NCBI GenBank assembly: GCA_016765495.1
Contig: JAESPV010000025.1
Location: 79,021 to 143,020 of the forward strand
Source: Desulfocapsa sp.
GTDB lineage: Bacteria; Desulfobacterota; Desulfobulbia; Desulfobulbales; Desulfocapsaceae
Direction of reading: 5' to 3'
DNA: 64,000 nt
Part shown: one piece after another, positions 1 through 8,956 of the stretch
How positions within the stretch are numbered: the stretch's first letter is position 1
Layout of the letters: every line of letters begins with the position of its first letter
Notes under the pieces: model-generated
What the model was told of the DNA's origin: nothing
Databases searched by the model: none
Seen by the model: the letters and a program-made list of their open reading frames with translations, nothing else
Made by a program: the position numbers and the translations under genes

Positions 1-807
1 CTGGCGCATTTCGTATATGGCCTTAGAAACAAGTTTTCCACCAGCACTGTAGCAGATCACATTAATGCTTTTAACTTTGGTGTGTTTTGCCAGAAACTCA
101 ATCAGCATTTGCAGAGAGGCGGTTGAATGCAGAGCTCGTTGGCTATCGTCCCCGACAATATAACTGAAGATATCCTGATGCGATGGCCAGGCAAAAGCAA
201 TACCGATAAAATCCCGACCGGAAAAGTGATAAAGCTCTGCAGTCAAAGCAACGGACTTCAGAAAACTTCCTTTAGCCCCATGAACATAAATGATAATTTC
301 CTTATCTATTACATTTTCGAGTTTTCTGTTGATTTTTTCAGCAAACTTTTGGAGAGATCCAGAGAAGGGCAACTTCCCCGAGTAAAGCGCATCCATTTGA
401 ACCATTGCTATTTCGCTGGTTTCTTCAAGGGTTATGTGTATCGGATTGGGATGATCGGGCCGAGTTGATGCCTGGTAAAGATCCTCCCAGGTTGTCAAAT
501 GATCACCAAAACGAACTTGTACCTCTCCCAGATGTAATGTATCACTCATCCTGTTGCCATAGGGGATCTTATCAGAAGAAGGCTGTGGCATGCGGTTGGT
601 GGCATAGAACACTGGTACAGAAGTTGTTTTGTCCTCTTGGCTGAGATGGGAATAGGGATCCACTGTCGCATTATGATAAATAACTGGTGCAGGCATCAAG
701 GGCACTGAATTTGGTTCAGCGCAGCCAGACAGCAAAATGGCAGGCAGGAGGATAACGGATAAAAAGGTGCTATTAGTATTCAAGGCATTTTTCAACGGGT
801 ATTGCAT
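1..807 (-). CDS. Lipoprotein with alpha/beta-hydrolase (DUF900-like) domain, partial
   Basis: The reading frame is open from an ATG at 807 to the window edge (269 codons); the C-terminus lies outside. The N-terminus is a lipoprotein signal ending in L-S-G-C with the lipidated Cys at residue 29, so the protein should be membrane-anchored. Residues 64-72 read VPVFYATNR, a hallmark at the start of DUF900/COG4782 hydrolases. An oxyanion-type VHG motif lies near residue 178, and the nucleophile elbow CYSAGG puts the likely catalytic Ser at 254. The acid and His are beyond the edge. The substrate is unknown; an esterase or lipase is the family expectation. It is followed 67 nt upstream on the same strand by the MscS-like gene. 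Confidence 0.8.
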   Translation of the reverse strand, partial: MQYPLKNALNTNSTFLSVILLPAILLSGCAEPNSVPLMPAPVIYHNATVDPYSHLSQEDKTTSVPVFYATNRMPQPSSDKIPYGNRMSDTLHLGEVQVRFGDHLTTWEDLYQASTRPDHPNPIHITLEETSEIAMVQMDALYSGKLPFSGSLQKFAEKINRKLENVIDKEIIIYVHGAKGSFLKSVALTAELYHFSGRDFIGIAFAWPSHQDIFSYIVGDDSQRALHSTASLQMLIEFLAKHTKVKSINVICYSAGGKLVSKAIYEMRQ

Positions 808-874
808 AATTATTATAAAATTTACATAAAACCTTGGCTTGACACAATTATCGACATCAGGGGGCACTGAAGAC

Positions 875-2563
875 TCAGTTAACCTCGCTTTTGTGTATAG
901 TCAGTTGGGGAAAAGGGATTTCCCAGTTGTTTTTAGTGCAAGCCTCTACACAGTAACGTTGGATATCACTATGCATGCTTTTGTAAAACGGAGCAGCTGT
1001 CCCCTTAAAATCAGCAATAACAATTAAATCCAGGGATGAGGCTCCGGCCTGTAGAAAGCTGACCTGCAGATCGAGAAGTTGATCTGCATGGCCTGCTACT
1101 GTAAATTGTTCCTGTAAATAACTTAATAAAACCTGAGGCAGCTGTTCGGTGATCTGTTGCTGGTGTTTGTAGCTGATCCCAAAAACCGCTTTAACCCTGA
1201 AGTTCGTGGAAAGGTTTCGTGGGGCAAGATTTAGAAAGTCTGATGTCTGATACGTCTTTCGGGATCCTCCTCTTTCCAGCAGGGTGACAAATTCATGGGA
1301 GAGACTTATCGCTTTACCGAAACTTCCATCAGAGAGGATGAGCCAGTCATTTTTTCTGCAAGGAAACCATGGTTCATCAGAAGTCCATTCGCGTGAGTAG
1401 TGACCTATCAGCTTTTCAATGGGTAAACGGAGTTGGATATCCAAGTCAGGATTTTCAAGGCTTGTATACATATTGATTCTTCGAACGAGCCAGGGAACTC
1501 CATGAAACATTAACCTCTCCCCCTCCCTGACAGACCCAATATTCAGCAGAATTTCTCCCTGCATCCAGAATTTAGGAATCATCATCCTGAATGACCAAAG
1601 AATGGCAATAGTGAAAATAACGAGCAAACTAAGAAGTGTCCAGTCTCCCACCATATAAAAAACGACAAACAGTGAAAGTGAAGCGACAATCAGTCCCGAG
1701 AGTTTGAAGAGGATATCAGAGAGTCTGGCGAAAAGTGAGCGGTTTTTAGGGTGAAAAGCGGTTACATGTTTCTGGAATAACTTTCGGGCAGTAGAGAAAC
1801 AGAAAAGAGTCAGGAGAAAAGCAGTTATGGCACAAGCCAGATACAGGCCCCTGTTCCTAAAAAAATGACCTGTAGAATCTTGCAGATTGTCAATGAATGG
1901 CTTGTCCCTCTGTTCAATGTTGTTGAGTTCAAAGCGAAGCACTTCAAGCTTGGAATCAAGCTGCTCATTGATGTTACGCCATTCAGGAAGCAGGCTCTCT
2001 AATTTGTGTTTCAGATCCGGGTTATCTGTCTCAGCGATTTGATACTGTAGCTGTTTAAGAGCATTTTTAGCGATTGGCTGCTGGTCTACGTGGTGTGCAA
2101 TCTCTGCATGCAGAGAAGTTTTTTCCCTGGCATTAATAGTAAGAGTCTTCAGTTCTCTAAGAGCAGGTTTGAGAAGGGAGACCAATTCCTCCTGCCAGGA
2201 AAAGGTATCGCTTCTTTTTTCAGCAAATCTCGCAGAATCTACACCCGTGGCCAGTCTTTCAAAGTCTGCAGTTGCCTCTGAAAAATGCTTTTCAAGGTTA
2301 TCGATTTCATCTTGTATTCTTGTCTGCTCAGTCTCTAATTCTTCTTTATCCAGTTGTGCTTCCCGAAGTTTAATACGATTTTTAATGCTTACTTCAAGAT
2401 TCAAAGTTGAAAGAAGAGCTTTTGTATTTGTTTTCTGTTCAATTTCAGTTGAGAATTGAACCTGTTGGTCTTTAGTATGTCCAAAATCTTCCCCTAAACC
2501 CATGGTAGGAAAAAGAAGTGTCCCTAAAACTAAAAAGGAAAAGCAAATTTTTTTTTTAATCAA
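875..2563 (-). CDS. MscS-like mechanosensitive channel family membrane protein with periplasmic coiled coil
   Basis: A 562-residue protein with an N-terminal signal peptide, then about 200 charged residues with coiled-coil character (residues 50-220). Hydrophobic helices follow near 243-262 and 285-335. The segment after the last helix (GSVREGERLMFHGVPW, then ND-x-LILSDGSFGK) resembles the beta domain and C-terminal part of MscS-type channels. The large periplasmic coiled coil recalls MscK/YbdG-type relatives. The pore helix is not textbook MscS, so conductance is inferred. Its start overlaps the stop of the upstream YcgJ/META gene by 4 nt (ATGA), implying translational coupling. Confidence 0.6.
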   Translation of the reverse strand: MIKKKICFSFLVLGTLLFPTMGLGEDFGHTKDQQVQFSTEIEQKTNTKALLSTLNLEVSIKNRIKLREAQLDKEELETEQTRIQDEIDNLEKHFSEATADFERLATGVDSARFAEKRSDTFSWQEELVSLLKPALRELKTLTINAREKTSLHAEIAHHVDQQPIAKNALKQLQYQIAETDNPDLKHKLESLLPEWRNINEQLDSKLEVLRFELNNIEQRDKPFIDNLQDSTGHFFRNRGLYLACAITAFLLTLFCFSTARKLFQKHVTAFHPKNRSLFARLSDILFKLSGLIVASLSLFVVFYMVGDWTLLSLLVIFTIAILWSFRMMIPKFWMQGEILLNIGSVREGERLMFHGVPWLVRRINMYTSLENPDLDIQLRLPIEKLIGHYSREWTSDEPWFPCRKNDWLILSDGSFGKAISLSHEFVTLLERGGSRKTYQTSDFLNLAPRNLSTNFRVKAVFGISYKHQQQITEQLPQVLLSYLQEQFTVAGHADQLLDLQVSFLQAGASSLDLIVIADFKGTAAPFYKSMHSDIQRYCVEACTKNNWEIPFPQLTIHKSEVN

Positions 2564-3297
2564 AAAGTTGTGCCTCTGTAAAAATCCATTGTACCGGTAT
2601 CAACTTTAGTATCAAGATAGAGTTTCCCTTTTTTAAGGAACCATACGGCTACCCCCTCCAGATCTTTCAAAAACTGCTGGTCCTGAATATCGGGTCCGCA
2701 AGCCATCTTGGTGCTAGCTCCAAGCTTAATAGAAAGAGATCTCCCTTCAACATGATAGCTGCCGCGAACCATATTGCAATCCGCTTTAATCTGCAGCAAT
2801 CCATCCTGAATAAAACGTAAGCTGTACGTTCGACCATCTTTTGCCAACACCTCAGTATTGTTATTGTACCGTGAACCACCCCAGGCCCAAGGGACATCAA
2901 TTAATACTTCAGGGCCATATGTTCCCGCATCGTCCCCAAAAAGTGCAGTAGAAAGCAGATCGTTTACTGTATTATCTTCATAACAGCGTCTTTCCAGAGT
3001 ATGGCATGAGATCCCTTGTGCCGGGTTAAAATTGCTTCGATCAAAATATTTCTCATCCACAGCAGAGAGTTCCTGAGCTAATTTGTCAGCAGCCTCTTGT
3101 CCCATAATATCGTTTGTAATTCCAATAGTTACACCAAATGTATCATAACATACTTTTGCCTGTCCATTACAAACAACACCTTCTTCTGGTGAAATAAGAT
3201 TATCGGGTAGCCTTGCCCCCTGTGCTTGTACAGTGGAAAATAAAACCACTTGGAGCACAACAGATGTCCCGATTAAAAAACCTGGAACTAATTGCAT
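2560..3297 (-). CDS. Secreted protein: YcgJ-like N-terminus plus META (HslJ-like) domain
   Basis: A 245-residue protein with a signal peptide (probable cleavage after VQA near residue 25). The first half has a repeated pattern GVVCN..KVCYDTFGVTIG and GISCHTLERRCYED with paired cysteines, resembling E. coli YcgJ/Fels-1 proteins. The second half has META-domain features: W-A-W-GG, YSLRF..DG, ADCN, GSYHVEG, MACGP and a DFYR end. META proteins are periplasmic or outer-membrane stress proteins of uncertain biochemistry. It is the first gene of a two-gene unit with the MscS-like gene. The fusion of the two modules is the odd point. The domain assignment is by motif reading only. Confidence 0.55.
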   Translation of the reverse strand: MQLVPGFLIGTSVVLQVVLFSTVQAQGARLPDNLISPEEGVVCNGQAKVCYDTFGVTIGITNDIMGQEAADKLAQELSAVDEKYFDRSNFNPAQGISCHTLERRCYEDNTVNDLLSTALFGDDAGTYGPEVLIDVPWAWGGSRYNNNTEVLAKDGRTYSLRFIQDGLLQIKADCNMVRGSYHVEGRSLSIKLGASTKMACGPDIQDQQFLKDLEGVAVWFLKKGKLYLDTKVDTGTMDFYRGTTF

Positions 3298-3349
3298 CTC
3301 ATCTGATTTTTCATCATTATCCCGTTTGAAACATTTTTCAGATAAATAT

Positions 3350-3377
3350 AAAAGGTAGATGTTTCCATCTACCTTTT
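3350..3377 (-). terminator. Intrinsic terminator hairpin
   Basis: A perfect 12-bp inverted repeat (AAAAGGTAGATG / CATCTACCTTTT) with a 4-nt loop and T-rich flanks. It lies just downstream of the minus-strand small membrane protein gene and upstream of the YcgJ/META gene. It is symmetric enough to act in both directions, but the gene order makes it the terminator of the 3412-3789 gene. Confidence 0.75.
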
Positions 3378-3411
3378 TGCTAATACCCTTTTACCTCACA
3401 ACAAAAAAACA

Positions 3412-3789
3412 CTACTCCTGAATTTTCAAGGCCTCTTCACGTGTATTTATTAATATCCAGATAGCATAAACACCAAGACCTGTTCCCAAAGGAACATTAC
3501 CAAGATTTAAAACGGCCAGAATCCACATTGCGATTCTTGACCATCCCTTTCCTGCACGAAAAGCCTTTGCTGTAATAATATGTACAACTCCAATCAAAAA
3601 AAGAGGAAGTAAAATTGTTCCACCAGTGAGTATTGTTGGCAATAGAGCAATATCTATTGATTGAGCCTGGTTTTTTGTAGCCATAAGACCAAAAATCCCT
3701 ATAAATACGGCTGCCAGGAGATACGCACCCCCAAGCACCATAAGTATTACGGAAACAATTCGAACATGTTTAACCATATTTTTTTTCAT
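3412..3789 (-). CDS. Small membrane protein, unknown function
   Basis: A 125-residue protein with three hydrophobic stretches: residues 8-36, about 48-72 and about 82-112. The region between helices 2 and 3 is basic, and the C-terminus is soluble (NTREEALKIQE). No catalytic motif is visible. The ATG overlaps the TGA of an upstream frame (ATGA), and a strong terminator follows. I do not recognise the family; it is probably an inner-membrane protein. Confidence 0.6.
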   Translation of the reverse strand: MKKNMVKHVRIVSVILMVLGGAYLLAAVFIGIFGLMATKNQAQSIDIALLPTILTGGTILLPLFLIGVVHIITAKAFRAGKGWSRIAMWILAVLNLGNVPLGTGLGVYAIWILINTREEALKIQE

Positions 3790-4004
3790 TTTATCATCCC
3801 CAAAAAGTAACGAGCTAACTCTATTCCTGCAACTTCCAATTGCTCCGCAATCTGTTCTTTGGTGACGGCATCAAGTGGAGGCTCTAACTCAACAATCTTC
3901 ACGGAGGCCGCCTGAACCTCAACTTGAAAAGAAGTGTACTGGGTGAAGCATTTAGGGAGTATTGGATACGCTACTTTTAGCTCCGGCCATGTTACTGATG
4001 AAAT
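3786..4004 (-). pseudogene. Start-less reading frame coupled to the small membrane protein
   Basis: An open frame of about 72 codons from just after a stop, reading WPELKVAYPILPK..., then VEVQAASVKIVELEPPLD and EQLEVAGIELARYFLGMIK. It has no ATG, GTG or TTG near its beginning, but ends in an ATGA overlap with the 3789 start. Composition and overlap look like genuine coding sequence that has lost its 5' part. An unusual start codon is the alternative. The product is not recognised. Confidence 0.3.
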
Positions 4005-4394
4005 GGTTCACAATTTTCTTGAGAATCATAAAAACGGCCTAAACCATGATGATGTCGATTTTAAAATTTGAATTCCACATAATTGTAAATGCCTTATCAA
4101 TACCTCCAACCTCATTTGCTATCATTGTGCTACAGAATCTGTCCAATCCACAACCTCTGCGCAAGCCTTTTACACCTTCGGTATCCAGATTGTCAGTAAA
4201 CAACCAGTGGAAAGAGACAGTCAACGCACTGGTTGTCATCTGAAAAACAGTACCTAAAACGCTAAATGTTCACTGCCGAGTGTATCCTCTCCCAAAAGAC
4301 CGCCATTCACTTGAAAAGAAAATGCCCCTTTAAACTCTCTTGCCATCTCGGCACTGAACAGATCATGCAAAGCTATACAGCAATTCAATACGAA
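4005..4394. other. Gene-poor stretch with coding-like fragments
   Basis: About 390 nt without a convincing gene. On the minus strand a short frame at about 4267-4350 reads MAREFKGAFSFQVNGG and ends ...GSEHLAF, which looks coding-like. A 66-codon minus-strand frame at 4039-4239 has no recognisable motif or good ribosome site. I read this as decayed DNA between the small membrane protein and the outer-membrane barrel gene. Confidence 0.35.
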
Positions 4395-4967
4395 TCAGAA
4401 TCTATACATTATACCAACATTTGCAGCAAAACCATCATAGTCAACATCTTTATCGAGAGTTCCCTTAAAACCATCATCATACTCAATAGTTCCCTCTGTA
4501 TAACGATACATGCCTTCAACAAAACCTCGTACATGCTCTCCACCAAATGACCAGCCAACCAAGCCATACACACCCCATTCACCATCAATTGAAGAAGTAT
4601 CATGATCCAGTGCGAAATAGCTAAGACCACCGCCTAAATATAATTCTGCGGGTAAAGTATAGCGGGCACCGATATCGAAGGCATGAGCATCTATACCGCC
4701 AAGTGTTATGTTGTCATCGAACCCAGGAATATCAATATCAACATCATCCCCTGCGCCAAAATACGTCCATCCTAAATCTATGCCGATTTCCTGGGTGATA
4801 CCCACAGTACCCCGTAATCCAAAACCATATGTTGAACCAGAGTCACCAGCATCCCACCAAGACCCCATGGCCTGAATAGAACTTCCGCTATTCGCAGAAC
4901 AACTGGAGGCCGCCATAACTGAAACGATAGCTCCCACGCATAACAATTTAAATTTACAAACGTTCAT
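4395..4967 (-). CDS. Outer-membrane beta-barrel protein
   Basis: A 190-residue protein with a signal peptide (MNVCKFKLLCVGAIV...) and an SS-C-S-A-N region near the cleavage site. Amphipathic Gly/aromatic strands alternate with Asp-rich turns (GAGDDVDIDIPGFDD), and the protein ends in MYRF, the C-terminal aromatic signature for outer-membrane assembly. The size fits a small 8-stranded OmpA/OmpW-like barrel. The ribosome site GGAG lies 6 nt before the ATG. The C-S-A near residue 23 could alternatively be a lipobox, but its context is poor. It is monocistronic by layout. Confidence 0.7.
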   Translation of the reverse strand: MNVCKFKLLCVGAIVSVMAASSCSANSGSSIQAMGSWWDAGDSGSTYGFGLRGTVGITQEIGIDLGWTYFGAGDDVDIDIPGFDDNITLGGIDAHAFDIGARYTLPAELYLGGGLSYFALDHDTSSIDGEWGVYGLVGWSFGGEHVRGFVEGMYRYTEGTIEYDDGFKGTLDKDVDYDGFAANVGIMYRF

Positions 4968-5592
4968 TCTGATCTCCTTTTAAAGGATATTTTTAAAAGC
5001 CCACAGCCCCTAGCAGTCAATTGGGTCAACATTAAATATCATTACCAACACATTCACCAAAACGCAACTCTTTAAAAAAATATTTTATTACCTAAATTCA
5101 AGGTGAAAAGCATTTTTTCACAGATGCTCATCAACTGAATGAAACCTAAAATCATTGACTTTACTTATCACATATGTCCCAAATCCGTGTATATTAAGCG
5201 GATAAACTCTATGTACTCGGAGAATTCTCAATATATGTTTAAGTATTTAAGTGTATGAGTATGATAGGAAAAACTTGTTACAAAGCTTGTCTCTGATTCC
5301 GGCGTAATCAAATCTTTACATTCAGTTACATTGAGTCGTTGGCAAACAGGAAAATTATCGACCAGTTATAACAGAAAACGTGAACTGCTCAGGGTTTTCA
5401 CAGCAAATGGCTGGATGAGAAACGGGCCTTGACATGATTGTGTAAGAAACAGATTTGAGCATAACTATCAAACGATTAGAGCTAACGACAGAACGTAATC
5501 TCATCTTCAGCACACCATAACAACATAAGATGGGATTACCCTGATATTTTCACATCACTGCTCAGATGACTTTCTGCAAGAATGAACATGCA
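4968..5592. other. Long intergenic region with one coding-like fragment
   Basis: No complete gene is visible in 625 nt. A plus-strand frame without a start codon (5268-5432, 54 codons) contains SVTLSRWQTGKL followed by NRKRELLRVF, reminiscent of a helix-turn-helix segment. It could be the tail of a decayed regulator. The rest is A+T-rich and unassigned. Confidence 0.35.
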
Positions 5593-6783
5593 TCAGGAAT
5601 TTTTTTTACAGAAAGTGTAAATGCTTGCTGGTTGCTTGTACCGGTGAAGTTTCCGTTTCAGCAGGAGATAGGCCATTACCCCATAGAGCAGGCTGAGAAG
5701 GATCAGGTGTGTGATTAAATGTACAATCTGGTTTAATTCTGCACCCATCTGATTGAGAAGAACAAAGGCTTGTATTGCGGGTATTGCAGGAACCAGCTTT
5801 GCTGCTGCAAGGATTAATGATGGAATAGCACTTGTGGGCCAGATAACTCCTGAAGAGAAGATTATTGGTATGGAACTAAGCAGAACTATCAGAGTGGCGA
5901 TTTCTCGTCTTGGGAAAAGTGCGCCAAGGGCAATTCCAAGAAAAGTTGTAGAAAGAAGAAAAGGGATGCTTATAAGTACCAGATTCCCAATGCTTGCCAA
6001 TCTGGCAATATCATAGAACTTGAAAGCAGTTCCGAAATAGTACAGTAAAAGAAGTACATAAATACTAAAAAACAGCGCAGTCCTTATCAGCAGTAAATTG
6101 AAGGCGGATGTGTTCTGTGAGTAGTGTTGTTCTCCACGAAGCAACTGTTCGTTCTCGGTACCGCCAAGAATACCGGTACCCATGATAAGCGTTTGATGGA
6201 GAATAAGTACAAAGACTGCTGGGATAACATAATTAACATACCCTCCAGCCTCGTTAAACAGTCCGTGCAGACCAATTGTGATTGCGGTATACTGCTTTTC
6301 CGCAAGTTCCATTGCCTGACCGGACATCAACAGACGTGTGACGGATACTTCAGCTGCCAGAGTTTTTCCGGCCATCATCATACCTTCCAGTACCGTTCCA
6401 TAAACCAGAAAATAACTGGCATCTCCTGCGTATGCTAAAGTGGGGCTTTTCCCCTGAAGAAGATCCCGATAAAAATGGGCGGGGATCACAAGGATTCCTG
6501 CCAGTTTATCTTGAATCATTTGTTCTTTTGCCTGAGCAAGAGAGAAGGATTGACCGACAATATCAACCTGCGGAGTGGCATTAACCATACGAATCAGGCG
6601 TCGGCTGAGCTGGCTGCCATCAAGATTTACCACGACCACCGTTTGTTCCTGCGGCAATTGTTTAGAATATGGGAGCGGGTAAAGGAAACTGTACAAAAGT
6701 ACTCCACCAAAAACGGCAAGAAGCAGGGCGTGGTTTGTAAACACAGCCAGTAATTCATTTCTAATCAGTTGCTGAAGCTTCAT
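5593..6783 (-). CDS. ABC-2 type transporter permease (YhhJ/YbhR-like)
   Basis: A 396-residue inner-membrane protein: one N-terminal helix, an extracytoplasmic domain (about residues 40-180, beginning VVVVNLDGSQLSRRL), then five or six hydrophobic helices, typical of ABC2_membrane_3 permeases. It is the last gene of the TolC-HlyD-permease-permease operon. It overlaps the preceding permease by 4 nt, so the two probably form a heterodimer. No nucleotide-binding domain is present in it or nearby, so the ATPase must come from elsewhere. The substrate is unknown; multidrug or small-molecule export is the family norm. Confidence 0.85.
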   Translation of the reverse strand: MKLQQLIRNELLAVFTNHALLLAVFGGVLLYSFLYPLPYSKQLPQEQTVVVVNLDGSQLSRRLIRMVNATPQVDIVGQSFSLAQAKEQMIQDKLAGILVIPAHFYRDLLQGKSPTLAYAGDASYFLVYGTVLEGMMMAGKTLAAEVSVTRLLMSGQAMELAEKQYTAITIGLHGLFNEAGGYVNYVIPAVFVLILHQTLIMGTGILGGTENEQLLRGEQHYSQNTSAFNLLLIRTALFFSIYVLLLLYYFGTAFKFYDIARLASIGNLVLISIPFLLSTTFLGIALGALFPRREIATLIVLLSSIPIIFSSGVIWPTSAIPSLILAAAKLVPAIPAIQAFVLLNQMGAELNQIVHLITHLILLSLLYGVMAYLLLKRKLHRYKQPASIYTFCKKNS

Positions 6784-7943
6784 CTGCTAAGCTGCGTCTG
6801 TGTTTTTGTAATTCTGACAGCAAGTATAAGAACTATAAGTCCGGGAAGAATAAAGAGCGCCAGGTTGTACAATTGTGGTTGAGATAGCATCAGGGGGGCA
6901 CCGTAATTGGATTGGGCTATCTGCACATCAATATAATGGCTTACCGGTAGTAGACTACGCCATATTCTAGCAGGGAGTGTCATGTCAGTTGCCGGGAAGG
7001 TCACGCCCATAAAGGCCAGGCCAGGGGCAGCGTATGCTGCAGCGAGTCCAAGGCTGCGTGCCGGGTCTTTACTGACAAAAAAAATAAGTGCTCCTGCTGC
7101 CTGGCAGGCACAAACTGTGAGTAATTGACAAAAGATAAGGTAGCCAAGGTTACCATGCATGGGCCAGCCGAGAAAAACAAACATACCAAGCAGAAAGCTA
7201 ATACCATGTAGCCAGAAAAGCAGGGTATAGGGAGCAAGTTTCAGAAAAAGTGTCTGGACAGGATGAGAACCAAGCCACACGGAAAGTCCATCACGTCTCA
7301 GTTCTGCTGCTATACAAAGTACCGTGGTCATAACGATGAAAATTTGCCATGTGGCAGGAATAATAGCAGAGACCAGAAACTGGGCATAATTAGTGTTCAG
7401 GTTGAACAATGGTGTCATCTGGCTGCCTATGGGAATCGCTGCCCCCATAGCCTGTCCAATAACCGGGGTGCTGGTACTGAGGTTTTTGCGGGTATCCACC
7501 TGGGCTACAGTTGTTGCGTGTACAGAAAGTATGGCGGACTTAACCAGTTTACCAATCAGAAGGAACTGATTGTTGAAAAATGCATCCACTTTGGGAGTTT
7601 GACCCAGTATTGCCTCCTTTTCCATATTTTCAGGAAAAAGCACAAGGCCGTATATTCCACCTCCACGCAGGGCGCTGATACCTTCCCGGGGTGAGAGGAA
7701 AATATTTGTAACAAGGAGGGTCGGGCTGGCATCGTAATTCCTGGTCATATTGCGTGAAAGGCTGCTCTGGTCAAGATCCACAATTCCAATTGGCAGTTCT
7801 CTTGCCAGTCCTTGAGAAAAAATCAGGTACACAATCAGAAAACAAAGAGGTGGTAACCAGCTGACCAGTGATAGCAGCCAGGGATCACTATAGATGCGCT
7901 GCCACTCTGAAAGATATTTTACAGGTCGTGCTTTAGAAGACAT
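6780..7943 (-). CDS. ABC-2 type transporter permease
   Basis: About 387 residues from ATG 7943; a GTG at 7970 would overlap the upstream HlyD gene and is less likely. The architecture matches the next gene: an N-terminal helix (PWLLSLVSWLPPLCFLIVYLIF), an extracytoplasmic domain starting PIGIVDLDQSSLSR, then a cluster of membrane helices from about residue 195. Paired permeases with this PIGIVDLD-type domain accompany HlyD/TolC partners in tripartite exporters such as E. coli YbhFSR and YhiI-RbbA-YhhJ. Confidence 0.85.
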   Translation of the reverse strand: MSSKARPVKYLSEWQRIYSDPWLLSLVSWLPPLCFLIVYLIFSQGLARELPIGIVDLDQSSLSRNMTRNYDASPTLLVTNIFLSPREGISALRGGGIYGLVLFPENMEKEAILGQTPKVDAFFNNQFLLIGKLVKSAILSVHATTVAQVDTRKNLSTSTPVIGQAMGAAIPIGSQMTPLFNLNTNYAQFLVSAIIPATWQIFIVMTTVLCIAAELRRDGLSVWLGSHPVQTLFLKLAPYTLLFWLHGISFLLGMFVFLGWPMHGNLGYLIFCQLLTVCACQAAGALIFFVSKDPARSLGLAAAYAAPGLAFMGVTFPATDMTLPARIWRSLLPVSHYIDVQIAQSNYGAPLMLSQPQLYNLALFILPGLIVLILAVRITKTQTQLSR

Positions 7944-7950
7944 TTCAGCT

Positions 7951-8928
7951 CTATTTCGCAATGATAACACTCATACCGACACGAAGATCTTCTATTTTTT
8001 GAAGTGGACGAGCTTCGATTTCAAAGGTACGCATGTCAAAGCCCTTACTGGTATTTGTGGCTCGCCATGTGGCAAAGTCACCCATGACTGCAACATGGCT
8101 TACTTTAAACGTATAAACAGATTTCCCAAGTGCTGGAATGGTAACTTTGAATTCTGTATCTTTATTGTATTTACTCAGCATATCTTCCCGAATATGAAAT
8201 ACTGCCCAACTGTCAGCCATATCGAGAATACTAACCACCGGAAATCCCTGTGGAGCAAGTTCACCACTCTGCAGCAGGATTTGAGCAACTTCACCGTTAT
8301 GCCAGCTTTTAATCCGGGTATCTGCGACATAGGCTTCCACTTCAGCCACTGCACCTGCTGCCATACGTGCTTTTCCGGCAGCAGCTTTTTTGGTACCTTC
8401 TCTTGCACCCTCCCTGGCCATTTGATAGAGCTGGAGGGCTGCATTTTCAGCAAATTGAGCAGCCGTTAATTGGGTTTTTGTTTCATCCATCTTCTGCTCA
8501 GCCACCACGCCTCCTTCATACAGATTCTGAATGCGCTTAAAGGTTTTATCGAGGAGTTCAGTAGCTGCTTTTGCACGCTGCCACTGATCCCGGGCAACTG
8601 CAATTTCCTGGGTTCTGGCACCTTTCTGAACCTGCTCAGACATGGCATCAGCTGCATACTGTCCGGCTTTGGCCTGTTCAAGTTTAGCCTCAATCTCCGG
8701 GCTGTAGATGGTGAAAACCAGTTGCCCTTTTTCTACAAAATCGCCTTTTGCAACCATGATTGTATCAATTCTACCGGGAACTTTTGAAGAGATATTGTAT
8801 TGCTGGGCTTCAATCTGACCCTGAATAACAGGTGGAACCGGCTGGTAGGCCAGCCAGAAATTGTAGCAGAGCCAGGCGACTCCAACTGTTGCAAAGAGTA
8901 TGAGAAGCACTGTTTTGATTGCACGCAT
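7951..8928 (-). CDS. HlyD-family membrane fusion protein (periplasmic adaptor)
   Basis: 325 residues from ATG 8928, preceded by AAGGA at 7 nt; a TTG two codons earlier is less likely. An N-terminal membrane anchor (residues 5-24) is followed by a lipoyl/barrel-sandwich half (SSKVPGRIDTIMVAKGDFVEKGQ), a long alpha-helical hairpin with coiled coil (about 75-200), the second lipoyl half and a beta-barrel domain. It should link the inner-membrane permease pair to the TolC protein encoded just upstream. It sits between tolC-like and permease genes on one transcript. Confidence 0.9.
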   Translation of the reverse strand: MRAIKTVLLILFATVGVAWLCYNFWLAYQPVPPVIQGQIEAQQYNISSKVPGRIDTIMVAKGDFVEKGQLVFTIYSPEIEAKLEQAKAGQYAADAMSEQVQKGARTQEIAVARDQWQRAKAATELLDKTFKRIQNLYEGGVVAEQKMDETKTQLTAAQFAENAALQLYQMAREGAREGTKKAAAGKARMAAGAVAEVEAYVADTRIKSWHNGEVAQILLQSGELAPQGFPVVSILDMADSWAVFHIREDMLSKYNKDTEFKVTIPALGKSVYTFKVSHVAVMGDFATWRATNTSKGFDMRTFEIEARPLQKIEDLRVGMSVIIAK

Positions 8929-8956
8929 GGGCAAATCCTTTGTAAATTTGGAACAA

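Noticed and set aside
127-644. Two plus-strand open frames at 127-468 and 405-644
   Set aside because: They lie opposite the continuous lipoprotein-hydrolase frame, which has a lipobox and nucleophile motif.
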